Shown here one piece after another: positions 15,109 to 24,788 of a stretch of 24,989 nucleotides of DNA (the first letter of the stretch is position 1; every line of letters begins with the position of its first letter). Source of the DNA: DATBRC01 sp036560485 (GTDB lineage Bacteria > Pseudomonadota > Gammaproteobacteria > Burkholderiales > Burkholderiaceae_D); assembly GCA_036560485.1 (NCBI GenBank), contig DATBRC010000002.1, forward strand, positions 1-24,989. The letters run 5' to 3'. The position numbers were made by a program, and so were the translations under genes. Below the pieces are notes generated by a model. That model made no database searches. It was not told the DNA's origin and saw only the letters and a program-made list of their open reading frames with translations.

Positions 15109-15780
15109 TTAATTCTTATAGAGTTGATGTTGTTTAATATAGTCCAGTACTGCATGCGGTACTAGCGTATCAGGCCCACTGCCATTGCGTAATGCAGAGC
15201 GGATCTGGGTAGAGGAAACGTCAACCGCGAGGTCCGATGCCAGATAAATCAAGCCGTGCGGCGTATTGCGGATTTGTTCCAGCGTTCCTGCGCGGCTTTT
15301 GCATTCCAGTGCGACTGCGGGTGGAATCTGCGTCGCATCGACAGAAAAGCCCGGCCTGGACGCGGCGCAAATATGCGCATAATCAAACAGGCGTTGCCAT
15401 TCTTTCCATGTATCCAATTGCTGCAATTGGTCGGCCCCCAACATAAAGACAATGGAGGCTTCCGGCCCTGCTTCGGCACGGATTGCACGCAAGGTATCGA
15501 TTGAATAGGTCGCAGTGTGACGCTGGATCTCTTGCAGGTCAATGGCAACCGGGATTTTTTGCTCATCGAAGGCGCATTGCACCATGGCCACACGGTCTTT
15601 TGCGGATACGCGCGGATTATCTTTTTGCCAAGGATTGCCCGTCGGGATCACGCGCAATTCGTCAGGTTTCAGATGTTGCACAAAATACCTGGCAAGAGCC
15701 ATATGGCCGTTGTGAATCGGGTCAAAACTGCCGCCGAGCAGCGCAATGCATGGCCGCTTTGCAACCAGAGTCACACCCAC
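15109..15780 (-). CDS. nadD: Nicotinate-nucleotide adenylyltransferase NadD
   Basis: A 223-aa nucleotidyltransferase with the signature ALLGGSFDPIHNGHM (13-27), which contains the HxGH motif of the alpha/beta phosphodiesterase fold. DLAVDVSSTQIRSALR (183-198), with the SSTxIR phosphate-binding element, is near the C-terminus. It joins nicotinate mononucleotide and ATP to form deamido-NAD in NAD synthesis. The reading frame opens with GTG at 15780, and this start overlaps the hemF stop by ten bases. A second in-frame GTG two codons later is also possible. It abuts rsfS, and the nadD-rsfS pair is a very common bacterial arrangement. Confidence 0.95.
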   Translation of the reverse strand: MGVTLVAKRPCIALLGGSFDPIHNGHMALARYFVQHLKPDELRVIPTGNPWQKDNPRVSAKDRVAMVQCAFDEQKIPVAIDLQEIQRHTATYSIDTLRAIRAEAGPEASIVFMLGADQLQQLDTWKEWQRLFDYAHICAASRPGFSVDATQIPPAVALECKSRAGTLEQIRNTPHGLIYLASDLAVDVSSTQIRSALRNGSGPDTLVPHAVLDYIKQHQLYKN

Positions 15781-16665
15781 TCCCGATGAATCAGGAAGTC
15801 CGAATACAGTTTGGCTTCCGGCGTGCCGGCCTCAGGCGTCCAGTTGTAGCGCCACTTCACAATCGGCGGCAACGACATCAGAATCGATTCGGTACGACCG
15901 CCGGATTGCAATCCGAACAAGGTGCCGCGGTCAAACACCAGATTGAATTCCACATAACGCCCGCGCCGGTACGCCTGGAAATCGCGTTCACGCTCGCCAT
16001 ATGCCATATCCTTTCGGCGCTCCACGATCGGCACATACGCATCAATGAAGTGGTTGCCCACGCTTTGCATCATCGCAAAGCTTTGCTCGAATCCCGGCGC
16101 ATTGAAATCATCAAAAAAAATGCCGCCGACGCCGCGCGGTTCTTGCCGATGTTTCAAATAAAAATAGTCATCGCACCATTTCTTGAAGCGCGCATGCAAG
16201 TCATTGCCGAAAGGGGAGAGCGCATTGCGGCAGGTTTGATGGAAATGCTTTGCATCTTCCTCAAAGCCGTAATACGGCGTCAAATCCATGCCGCCGCCGA
16301 ACCACCAAATCGACTCTTGCTCATCGGTGGTTGCGGTAAAGAACCGCACATTCATATGCACAGTCGGCGCGTAGGGATTGCGTGGATGCAGCACCAGCGA
16401 TACGCCCATCGCTTCCCAGCTGCGTCCGGCGATTTCAGGGCGATTGGCTGCGGCAGTGGGCGGCAGGTTCTTGCCTGTCACATGCGAAAAGCCGACACCG
16501 CCGCGCTCGAATACATTGCCTTCTTCAATAATGCGTGAGATGCCGCCACCGCCTTCAGGGCGTTGCCATGTATCAGTGCCGAACGGCTTGCCGTCGACGG
16601 CTTCAAGTGCAGCGACGATGCGGGATTGCAGGTCGAGAAGATAGCCTTTAACGACGGATGCGGAA

Positions 16666-16673
<8 letters not shown>
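15771..16673 (-). CDS. hemF: Oxygen-dependent coproporphyrinogen III oxidase
   Basis: A 300-aa HemF of normal length. The typical blocks are GGGGISRIIEEGNVFERGGVGFSHV (41-65), VHMNVRFF with His106, WWFGGGMDLTPYYGFEEDAKHFH (123-145) and GRYVEFNLVFDRGTLFGLQSGGRTESILMSLPP (238-270). It uses O2 to decarboxylate two propionates of coproporphyrinogen III to give protoporphyrinogen IX in the cytoplasm, so the organism is at least partly aerobic. It starts inside the end of purD (eight-base overlap) and ends inside the start of nadD (ten-base overlap), so it is tightly coupled to both although the pathways differ. Confidence 0.96.
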
Positions 16674-17940
<1,267 letters not shown>

Positions 17941-18031
17941 GAGATAAAGATAATTTCCAAAATAGATTTCAAGTCGTTGTCATGGCTTGAGATTACATGA
18001 CCCATCAATCACATTTACTAAAGCGTAACCA

Positions 18032-18046
18032 TGTGCAAAATGCACA
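18032..18046. repeat. Small perfect hairpin between yebC and purD
   Basis: TGTGCA (18032-18037) and TGCACA (18041-18046) pair with a three-base loop, seven bases beyond the yebC stop codon. No T-run follows on the minus strand, so full termination is unlikely. Confidence 0.3.
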
Positions 18047-18052
18047 ACCTTG

Positions 18053-18778
18053 TTATTCCTCAATAATTGCGTTCGTATAAATTTCTTGCACATCGTCCAG
18101 ATTTTCCAGCGCATCCAACAGCTTTTGCATCTTGATCGCATCGTCGCCGCTAAATACGGTTTCGGTAGTCGGCTTCATGATGATTTCGGCCACTTCTGCC
18201 TTGTAACCTGCTTTTTCCAGTGCGTCCTTCACCGCAGAAAAATCGTTCGGGCCGCACAGCACTTCAATCCCGCCTTCTTCGTCGGTGACGACATCTTCCG
18301 CGCCGGCTTCCAATGCTACTTCCATCAGCGCATCTTCATTGGTGCCAGGCGCAAATAAAAATTGTCCGCAATGCTTGAACAGGAAAGCAACGGAACCTTC
18401 CGAACCCATGTTGCCGCCAAACTTGGCAAACGCATGGCGCACTTCGGCCACGGTGCGCACACGGTTATCGGTCATGCAATCGACCAGCACGGCGGCACCG
18501 TTGATGCCATAACCTTCGTAACGGATCTCTTCATAGTTGGCGCCATCCAGGCCGCCGGTGCCGCGTTGGATCGCGCGTTGCACATTATCTTTCGGCATGT
18601 TGGCATCAGCAGCCTTTTCAACTGCCAAGCGCAGACGCGGGTTGGTTGCGATATCGCCTCCACCTAACCGGGCGCCAACGGTAATTTCCTTGATCAGCCT
18701 GGTCCACACCTTGCCGCGTTTGGCATCGGTTGCGGCTTTCTTATGCTTGATGTTGGCCCATTTACTATGTCCTGCCAT
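18053..18778 (-). CDS. yebC: YebC/PmpR family protein
   Basis: The family start MAGHSKWANIKHKKAATDAKRG is encoded from the ATG at 18776-18778, with AGGAAAGAG about eight bases upstream. The frame stays open for a further 53 codons upstream, but that part is not family-like and I leave it out. The 241-aa product keeps the three-domain YebC fold with GGNMGSEGSVAFLF and the C-terminal LLDALENLDDVQEIYTN. The family was long called a transcriptional regulator and is related to mitochondrial TACO1. Recent work supports a role in translation, easing ribosome stalling on proline-rich stretches. It lies 112 bases upstream of purD on the same strand and has a probable promoter at 18843-18851. Confidence 0.94.
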   Translation of the reverse strand: MAGHSKWANIKHKKAATDAKRGKVWTRLIKEITVGARLGGGDIATNPRLRLAVEKAADANMPKDNVQRAIQRGTGGLDGANYEEIRYEGYGINGAAVLVDCMTDNRVRTVAEVRHAFAKFGGNMGSEGSVAFLFKHCGQFLFAPGTNEDALMEVALEAGAEDVVTDEEGGIEVLCGPNDFSAVKDALEKAGYKAEVAEIIMKPTTETVFSGDDAIKMQKLLDALENLDDVQEIYTNAIIEE

Positions 18779-18842
18779 GGCGACTCTTTCCTGGATTGGT
18801 ATTGCAGAAGTGGTGCGTTGCAAATATTGGATTTGATTGGCG

Positions 18843-18851
18843 ATTTTACCA
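18843..18851 (-). promoter_or_regulatory. Extended -10 promoter element for yebC
   Basis: On the minus strand the sequence reads TGG then TAAAAT, a TGn extended -10. The -35 region is weak. The start of transcription would be near 18836, giving a leader of about 57 bases before the yebC ATG at 18778. Confidence 0.45.
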
Positions 18852-18969
18852 TATTGACCACTCTTGAAATCGGGTAAAACAGAGTTGAATGCGCGAGTTC
18901 CTTTGCCGAAGATGCTAAAACCCGGGAAAATCGTCATGTTGGCCGCCTGTGAAGAAATTGTGCGCAGCG

Positions 18970-18975
18970 TACAAT
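18970..18975 (+). promoter_or_regulatory. Possible -10 element directly ahead of the EamA transporter gene
   Basis: TACAAT lies seven bases before the ATG at 18982, with no good -35 and no Shine-Dalgarno between it and the ATG. If used, the transcript would start at or next to the ATG and be leaderless. Confidence 0.3.
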
Positions 18976-18981
18976 TACCGC

Positions 18982-19893
18982 ATGACTACAGCCACCATCA
19001 ATCCAGCCCATCGCCAAACCTTCCTGATGGGTTTGGCCATCGCCATCACCGGTGCAGTTTTATTTTCAACCAAGGCAATTGTCGCCAAACTGATTTACCG
19101 TTATCACGTCGATGCTGTCACGTTGATTACCTTCCGCATGTTGTTTGCGTTGCCGGTTTTTGCGGGTGTCGCATTATGGAAAGCCAAAACCGAAGCGCCC
19201 TTATCGAATACCGATCGCGGCCGGCTCGTCGTATTAGGCTTGATCGGCTATTACCTGTCGAGCTTCCTCGATTTTCTTGGACTGCAATATATTTCAGCGG
19301 GACTTGAACGATTGACCTTGTTTTTGACGCCGTCGTTTGTATTGCTGTTTTCTTTTTTCTTCTTGAAGAGAAAAGTATCGCGTCTGGAATGGGCGGCGCT
19401 CACCACATCGTATGCGGGCATCGTATTGGTCTTCCTGCATGATGCCAAAACCGGCGGCGACAATATTGCGTTAGGTTGCACTTTGGTGCTGTCGAGTGCA
19501 ATTTCCTATGCGCTGTACATGATGTTTTCCGGCGAGTTGGTCAAGCGCGTTGGTGCATTGCGCTTGGTCGCATATGCAATGTGTTATTCGACGCTGGCAT
19601 GTGTCGTGCAATTTCTTTTGTTGCGGTCGATGTCGATGCTGGTGCAACCAAATGCAGTGTATGGTTTATCGATTTTCAATGCGATATTTTGCACGGTGTT
19701 GCCGGTGTTCCTCACGATGATCGCAGTCTCGCGCATCGGCGCCGCGAGTACGTCGCAAGCCGGCATGGTGGGTCCCGTATCGACGTTATTCATGGGGGCT
19801 GTGTTGCTGAATGAACCGATTACGGCGATTCAGTTGCTGGGCACCGTGTTAGTGTTATCCGGAATTTATTTGTTGTCCAGGAAGCGGATATAG
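18982..19893 (+). CDS. EamA/DMT-superfamily transporter
   Basis: About 303 residues with ten predicted membrane helices arranged as two EamA repeats (~14-145 and ~160-300). The first helix has the ITGAVLFSTKAIVAKLIYRY pattern and a following TLITFRMLFALPVF, typical of drug/metabolite transporters of the RhaT/YdcZ type. These export or exchange small metabolites at the inner membrane. The substrate cannot be read. The start is uncertain: the ATG at 18982 gives a normal N-terminus (MTTATINPAHRQ). An upstream GTG at 18949 would add 11 residues with no ribosome binding site. It is divergent from yebC and is followed after 71 bases by the MGS-like gene. Confidence 0.85.
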   Translation: MTTATINPAHRQTFLMGLAIAITGAVLFSTKAIVAKLIYRYHVDAVTLITFRMLFALPVFAGVALWKAKTEAPLSNTDRGRLVVLGLIGYYLSSFLDFLGLQYISAGLERLTLFLTPSFVLLFSFFFLKRKVSRLEWAALTTSYAGIVLVFLHDAKTGGDNIALGCTLVLSSAISYALYMMFSGELVKRVGALRLVAYAMCYSTLACVVQFLLLRSMSMLVQPNAVYGLSIFNAIFCTVLPVFLTMIAVSRIGAASTSQAGMVGPVSTLFMGAVLLNEPITAIQLLGTVLVLSGIYLLSRKRI

Positions 19894-19964
19894 GAGAACG
19901 CTCAAAATCAAGCGTCGACAAAGAGTTAAAATAACTCGCCGAATAAAATTCACCGGAATCCAGG

Positions 19965-20357
19965 ATGATGAAAAAGCGTATCGCACTCATTGCACATGAT
20001 CAAAAAATGGACGACCTCATCGAGTTGGCGTCGGAACATGTCGACTTGCTGCGGCAATGCATTTTGCTGGCAACAGCGGGTACCGGCAAACGGTTGGCTG
20101 ATGAAGTCGGGCTGACAGTCGAGCGAAAACTACCGGGTGGATTTGGCGGATGTCTGCAAATTGCCGCCGAGGTATATGAAGGCAGTATTGATTACCTTAT
20201 TTTTTTGCGTGACCCAGCATCCGCACATGCAGAAGAAGCCGATATCAATGCGTTATTGCGTGCATGCGATCACCATAACGTCGCCTATGCCACCAATGAA
20301 GCAACCGCGCGGTTGATCTTGTCGCAACTGCATTCACATCGGCATTCCCACTCCTAG
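19965..20357 (+). CDS. Methylglyoxal synthase-like protein with altered active site
   Basis: This 130-aa MGS-fold protein aligns along its length with methylglyoxal synthase: RIALIAHDQKMDDLIEL (5-21, phosphate/DHAP region), ILLATAGTGKRL (33-44), LPGGFGGCLQIAAEV (56-70), DYLIFLRDP (76-84) and INALLRACDHHNVAYATNEATA (94-115). In E. coli MgsA the catalytic Asp71 is in GGDQQ; here that position is Cys63. The conserved His98 of PHDPD aligns with Glu90. The phosphate-binding TGTTG is changed to TAGTG. The enzyme would normally convert DHAP to methylglyoxal. With these changes catalysis is doubtful, and a ligand-binding or regulatory role is possible. The tail reads HSHRHSHS. The ATG at 19965 has GGAA six bases upstream. 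No symbol is given because function is uncertain. Confidence 0.75.
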   Translation: MMKKRIALIAHDQKMDDLIELASEHVDLLRQCILLATAGTGKRLADEVGLTVERKLPGGFGGCLQIAAEVYEGSIDYLIFLRDPASAHAEEADINALLRACDHHNVAYATNEATARLILSQLHSHRHSHS

Positions 20358-20394
20358 CAACATTTCATACGTCATTCTATTTAGCGAGCACATC

Positions 20395-21369
20395 ATGTCT
20401 AAAGCAATCAGGATCTCAAAAACTGGCGGCCCCGAAATCATGCAATACGTCGACGTAGCGGTAGGCGAACCGGGCCCCGGTGAAGTGCGTATCAAGCAAG
20501 CGGCCTGCGGGTTGAACTATGTCGACGTGTATTTCCGTACCGGCGACTATCCGCTGCCATTGCCGGCAGGACTGGGCATGGAAGCTGCCGGTGTGATTGA
20601 GGCAGTAGGTGAAGGCGTCACCCATTTGAAAGCAGGCGATCGTGCCGCTTATGCGTGCCGTCCGCCGGGCGCGTATGCTGAAGTGCGCGTGATGCCTGCT
20701 GTGCATGTTGTGCGTTTGCCGGACTCGATCGGTTTCGATACGGCTGCTGCGATGATGCTGCAAGGATTGACGGTGCAGTATCTATTCCGTCGCACTTATC
20801 CTTTGCGTGGCGGTGAAACGATCCTGTTCCATGCAGCCGCTGGCGGCGTCGGTTTGATTGCATGTCAATGGGCAAGAGCGATGGGTGTGACGATGATCGG
20901 CACCGTCGGCTCGGATGAAAAAGCAGCACTCGCGAAAGCACACGGTTGTGCGCACACCATCAATTACAACAAAGAAGATTTCGTTGCGCGTGTAAAAGAA
21001 ATCACGCAAGGTAAAGGCGTGTCGGTAGTCTACGATTCGATCGGCAAGGACACATTCATCGGCTCGCTGAATTGTCTGGCCCCGCTAGGCATGATGGTCA
21101 GTTTTGGTTCGGCTTCCGGTCCGGTGCCACCATTCAGTTTGAGTGAATTGGCATCGCGCGGCTCTCTTTTCATTACACGTCCAAGCTTGTTCAGTTACAT
21201 CACGCAACGGCAAGATCTGGAAGTCATGGCATCCGATTTATTCGGCATGGTGGAAAGCGGCAAGATCAAAATCAATATCAATCAGCGCTACGCGTTAAAG
21301 GATGTGGCGCAGGCGCATCGCGATCTGGAGTCGCGCAAGACGACAGGTTCTACCATCCTGATTCCCTAG
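20395..21369 (+). CDS. qor: NADPH:quinone reductase (zinc-free medium-chain dehydrogenase/reductase)
   Basis: A 324-aa MDR-family protein of the quinone oxidoreductase (QOR/zeta-crystallin) type. The N-terminal GroES-like part has ACGLNYVDVYFRTGDYPLPLPAGLGMEAAGVIEAVGEGV. The Rossmann domain has the AAAGGVG motif (147-153) for NADPH. The zinc-binding cysteine cluster of alcohol dehydrogenases is missing, as in QOR. It probably reduces quinones by one or two electrons in the cytoplasm. It follows the MGS-like gene by 37 bases on the same strand; the ribosome binding site is weak. The downstream gap of 249 bases has no strong terminator. Exact quinone substrate unknown. Confidence 0.87.
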   Translation: MSKAIRISKTGGPEIMQYVDVAVGEPGPGEVRIKQAACGLNYVDVYFRTGDYPLPLPAGLGMEAAGVIEAVGEGVTHLKAGDRAAYACRPPGAYAEVRVMPAVHVVRLPDSIGFDTAAAMMLQGLTVQYLFRRTYPLRGGETILFHAAAGGVGLIACQWARAMGVTMIGTVGSDEKAALAKAHGCAHTINYNKEDFVARVKEITQGKGVSVVYDSIGKDTFIGSLNCLAPLGMMVSFGSASGPVPPFSLSELASRGSLFITRPSLFSYITQRQDLEVMASDLFGMVESGKIKININQRYALKDVAQAHRDLESRKTTGSTILIP

Positions 21370-21618
21370 AGCGCATTTACCCTTCACTCCAAGGATAGGT
21401 TCTTAAAGAATCGAAATGGATGCATCGATAAAAATCAATTCTGCCTACGCAAGGCAAGCATAAAATAATCGCTTCTGTATCGATTTGTTGGTAAAGAGAC
21501 ACGTTCCGCCGTTGTGCTTTTTTCAATTAATGTCACTCTGTCAAACAAGTGGCTTGGGGGATACCTTTCCATTGCATAACAAGCTATGATCAGTGCTTGC
21601 CCTTTCCATCACTAGGCT

Positions 21619-23805
21619 ATGGTCACGAATTCGACATCTCGAATATCAGGAGAACAAGCCACACTAACTGCCAATCAGCGCTTAGTGTTGCAAAGTCTCG
21701 TGCCCATCGCGGTCAAGTCAGTCGGCGATCAGCTCGATGCATTTTCAACACGTTTGATTGAAGCGCTGCTGATCCTCGCTGAGCAGGCAGTGCGCCCAAA
21801 TGAATCCGTCGTCAGTCTGCATGCATATAACCATCTGAGAAAAAATACCGCGTTGTTTAATCGCGCTGTATCCACTCGATTGAGCGAATTGTTGTTGCAG
21901 GAAGTGGCTGCCATCGGGGCAATGAAAAGTTTGGCATTGCTTGATGACGATGAAGATTTTTCATTGGTCTCGATGGAAGACATGGAAGACAAGGTATTGA
22001 TCGGCAATCTCAGCCAGGCGATCGCATACAATCATTCTGCAGCGTTGAATGCGCTGAATTTCCGCGTCAGCAATGTCATGCAGCGCGAAGAAATCAATCC
22101 GGAACACAACCCGTTCCGTCCAAGCCTGTTCGTGCAAGCAGTCTATGAGGCTTGGTGCCTGTTCGATCCATCCATTGAGTCGCATCGTGTGGTTCTGCGC
22201 TTGTTCCGCCCGAATGTATTCATTCAGATCGATCCGATACTGAAAGATTTGAATGACGCGTTGATTGCACGCGGCATTGTGCCGAATTTGAGAGCGGCCT
22301 ATCGCGACAGCAAAAAACAAAAGAGCGAAGCGCAGCAAAGCAACAGCAAAGACCGTACGCTGCGTGACAAGTTGCATGACTTGCTGGTCAAGTCGCCGTC
22401 ACAAGAGTCGAGTACAACGCAGCAAGCTGTTGAGCCAGCCAGCCAGAATGCCGCAACACAACGCACACAGCAAAGCGCGCAAATCGCTGCAGATGCCAAT
22501 ATCGCGACCTTCATAGCCGACAGTGCGTTATTCGGCTATCTATCCGAATTGCAGAAGCACGAAACTGTTGACGTGGCCGATTCTGCTTCGCAAGTTCCAC
22601 CGCAAAGTGCAGAAACACTGCGCCGGATTAAAAAACAGGCGCCGCAGGGCACATTGACCGTGGTCGATGAAAACACCATCGAGCTGTTGGCAAAAATATT
22701 TGACTATGTGTTCGGTGAGAGAACAGTTGCCGATGACATCAAATGCCTGATCGGCCAACTGCAGATTCCGTTGCTGAAGGCAGCGTTGATTGACAAGGAA
22801 TTTTTCTTCAAGGAAGATCATCCGGCACGCAATTTGATCGAATCATTGGCCAGATCCAGTTTGGCTTGGAATCAGGAAAAAGGCCGCGATGATCCGCTCT
22901 ACCAAAAGATCGAGCGCATTGTCGATCGTGTGCAAAAGGACTTTGATCAACAGGTCGAGCTCTTTAACGAAATGGTGGATGATCTCGATTCCTTCATCAA
23001 GGATGAAAGAAAATTATCAAGCAGGGAATTGGCCGGCCCGATTGCCGCAGCGATGCGTCAGGAGCGGATGCTGCAAGCACACAAGAAAGCAGAACGCGAT
23101 ATCGCCTTGCGCGTTGAGACCGGTGAAGTCGCAGGCTTTGTTGAAACTTTTCTGGTAAATCAATGGACGCAAGTGCTGGCGCTGGCGCACAGCGTGAAAG
23201 AAACCAAACCGCAAGCGCTTTTGCATGCGACCAAGGCGATGGATTTGCTGATCTGGAGCGTGCAACCAAAAGCCAGCCCTGAAGAACGAAGGAAATTGCT
23301 GAATCGCTTGCCGGCTTTGCTGTCATTGGTCAACGCATGGCTTAATGCAGTCAAATGGGATGGCGCGGAACGGGTCAAGTTCTTCTCGCAATTGGCCGAG
23401 CGGCATGCGGCAATTGTGAAGCTGCCGGTCGAGCTGTCGCCGCGTCACCAATTCGAGAACGCAGTGACGATTGCGCAAAGGGCAAGCGAGCACCGCTTCA
23501 ATGTACGCGAAAAAGAATTGCGGACGCAACCGGTTGATCAATTTGTCCACATCGTGAATGGCATGGCAGTGGATGACTGGGTCCAGTTCACTCGCAGTAA
23601 CGAGTCGAAAGTAAAATATCGGTTGTCATGGGTAAGTCCAAAGCGCAGCCGCTATGTATTCAGCAATCGGCAAGGCGATGCACCGTTGACTTTCTCTGCT
23701 GACGAATTGGCGCAATCATTGCGCGGTGGTCATACGACCATTCTGCCGCTGACACCGATCATCGGACGTGCGTTGAATATGGCGCTGGATGAAGCACGCG
23801 TTTGA
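21619..23805 (+). CDS. DUF1631 domain-containing protein
   Basis: A 728-aa soluble protein matching the DUF1631 family. It has a helical N-terminal part (~20-230, with LFVQAVYEAWCLFDPS), a low-complexity Ser/Gln/Thr/Ala linker (~232-295) and a second helical part (~350-620). It ends in a beta-rich module (~650-728: VDDWVQFTRSNESKVKYRLSWVSPKRSRYVFSNRQGD), which resembles the PilZ-like tail usual in this family. No catalytic motif is visible. Older records of related proteins sometimes carry unrelated enzyme names, which I do not follow. The ATG at 21619 has only a weak ribosome binding site (AGG four bases upstream), and a TATGAT -10-like hexamer lies at 21585-21590 without a good -35. The DUF2007 gene follows 91 bases later. 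Confidence 0.85.
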   Translation: MVTNSTSRISGEQATLTANQRLVLQSLVPIAVKSVGDQLDAFSTRLIEALLILAEQAVRPNESVVSLHAYNHLRKNTALFNRAVSTRLSELLLQEVAAIGAMKSLALLDDDEDFSLVSMEDMEDKVLIGNLSQAIAYNHSAALNALNFRVSNVMQREEINPEHNPFRPSLFVQAVYEAWCLFDPSIESHRVVLRLFRPNVFIQIDPILKDLNDALIARGIVPNLRAAYRDSKKQKSEAQQSNSKDRTLRDKLHDLLVKSPSQESSTTQQAVEPASQNAATQRTQQSAQIAADANIATFIADSALFGYLSELQKHETVDVADSASQVPPQSAETLRRIKKQAPQGTLTVVDENTIELLAKIFDYVFGERTVADDIKCLIGQLQIPLLKAALIDKEFFFKEDHPARNLIESLARSSLAWNQEKGRDDPLYQKIERIVDRVQKDFDQQVELFNEMVDDLDSFIKDERKLSSRELAGPIAAAMRQERMLQAHKKAERDIALRVETGEVAGFVETFLVNQWTQVLALAHSVKETKPQALLHATKAMDLLIWSVQPKASPEERRKLLNRLPALLSLVNAWLNAVKWDGAERVKFFSQLAERHAAIVKLPVELSPRHQFENAVTIAQRASEHRFNVREKELRTQPVDQFVHIVNGMAVDDWVQFTRSNESKVKYRLSWVSPKRSRYVFSNRQGDAPLTFSADELAQSLRGGHTTILPLTPIIGRALNMALDEARV

Positions 23806-23896
23806 TCGGATGATGGGTACCTGACGTCGTTAGATGCACAGGCTGGAAAATAGTGCATACATCAATACAGCGATCGATACAAAGGAACAACCTGCG

Positions 23897-24178
23897 ATGA
23901 GTGAAGAAGACACATCTGCTCGTGATCTATTTATTGCGGCGAGATATTACATTCCCACAGATGCGCATATTGTCCGAGGATGCCTGGTTGCGGCCGGCGT
24001 GCCGGCGGTCGTCGCGGATGACAATCTTGTCCAAACCAACTCGCTGCTCACGGCAGCGGTAGGCGGCGTCAGCATTCTGGTGCCAGAATCCTATCTACAG
24101 CAAGCGCATGAGATTATCGAGGCGTTCAATCGAGGTGACTTCCAGCTGGCAGATGACGAGGATATCGGTGAGTCTTGA
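23897..24178 (+). CDS. DUF2007 small protein (putative signal-transducing protein)
   Basis: A 93-aa protein of the DUF2007 type (ferredoxin/ACT-like alpha-beta fold). It shows FIAARYYIPTDAHIVRGCLVAAGVPAVVADDN, where the family has a conserved N-terminal strand-helix and the G(I/V)PA turn, then GGVSILVPESYLQQAHEII. I chose the ATG at 23897 because AAAGGA lies about ten bases upstream and the product starts MSEEDTSARDLF. An earlier in-frame ATG at 23834 would add 21 unlike residues. The acidic tail (LADDEDIGES) is notable. It is described as a putative signal-transducing family, but no function is proven. It follows DUF1631 on the same strand and ends before a strong hairpin. Confidence 0.8.
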   Translation: MSEEDTSARDLFIAARYYIPTDAHIVRGCLVAAGVPAVVADDNLVQTNSLLTAAVGGVSILVPESYLQQAHEIIEAFNRGDFQLADDEDIGES

Positions 24179-24190
24179 TATGCTTTAGCG

Positions 24191-24214
24191 TGAGATGCCT
24201 TGCCAGGCATCTCA
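24191..24214. terminator. Stable hairpin between convergent genes
   Basis: A perfect 10-bp stem (24191-24200 with 24205-24214) and a four-base TGCC loop lie 12 bases after the DUF2007 stop and before the end of the convergent outer-membrane gene. No T-run follows on either side. It could still stop or stabilise transcripts of both genes. Confidence 0.45.
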
Positions 24215-24278
24215 TGACCATCGCCTCAGGGATTGAGAATGTATCATCCCATCCGCTTTTCCTTAAAATAAATACCGC

Positions 24279-24788
24279 TTAAAAATGGAAAACTGCTGCT
24301 GCATAAACCGTGTCGATATTCGAATCATAGTATTGATAGCCGACACGCAGGCTAAACTCAGGTGTGAATTTGTATTGGGCGCCAAATCCAAAGTCTAACT
24401 GGGGACCGGACCTTTTTGAATAAGAACAAAAAGTCCCGCAATGGTAATCACCGATGATGGTATTGACACCCAGTTTTCCAAGGGCTGAAAGATTTGGAAC
24501 AGAGCCGATCGGGAACAACGCTACCCCATCGACGCCAAAGCTTGAGAAATGGTCGCTATAGGTGAAGGAGCCGAGTGAAGTGTACTGGCCTTCGATCGCC
24601 AACGAGCCTGTGTTTCCGAGTTTTACGTTCTGAAATTTGTATCCGACTAATGCGCCGACTGCCGTTGAAGACGATGAGCCGATGTCGGAGGAGCCAAGCG
24701 ATACCCCTGCGTAAAATGGACTTTCATCGGCAAAAGCGGGAGTCGCGATAGAGAGTGCCAACGAAATAGCCGCAAGTAATTTTTTCAT
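24279..24788 (-). CDS. Small outer-membrane beta-barrel protein
   Basis: A 169-aa precursor. Residues 1-20 form a signal peptide (KK start, hydrophobic core ALSIATPAFA, cleavage predicted after AFA before DE). The mature part has alternating strands: FYAGVSLGSSDIG, TAVGALVGYKF, GSLAIEGQYTSLGSFTY, GPQLDFGFGAQYKFTPEFSLRVGYQYYD and finally YAAAVFHF. The C-terminal Phe is the usual outer-membrane assembly signal. It resembles the OmpA-like transmembrane domain/porin-family barrels of about eight strands. Two Cys lie close together in an external loop (CGTFC) and may form a disulfide. AAGGA lies six bases before the ATG, and a TATAAA -10-like element is at 24811-24816 on the minus strand. Its exact role (adhesion, stress or stability) cannot be said. 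Confidence 0.82.
   Translation of the reverse strand: MKKLLAAISLALSIATPAFADESPFYAGVSLGSSDIGSSSSTAVGALVGYKFQNVKLGNTGSLAIEGQYTSLGSFTYSDHFSSFGVDGVALFPIGSVPNLSALGKLGVNTIIGDYHCGTFCSYSKRSGPQLDFGFGAQYKFTPEFSLRVGYQYYDSNIDTVYAAAVFHF

Noticed and set aside
15483..16538. Plus-strand frame of 351 codons opposite nadD and hemF
   Set aside because: It is antisense to two certain genes, Arg/His/Gln-rich like typical shadow frames, and has no recognised domain.
18779..18937. N-terminal extension of yebC by 53 codons
   Set aside because: The YebC family begins at MAGHSKW, which has a good ribosome binding site; the upstream part is unlike the family and contains the probable promoter.
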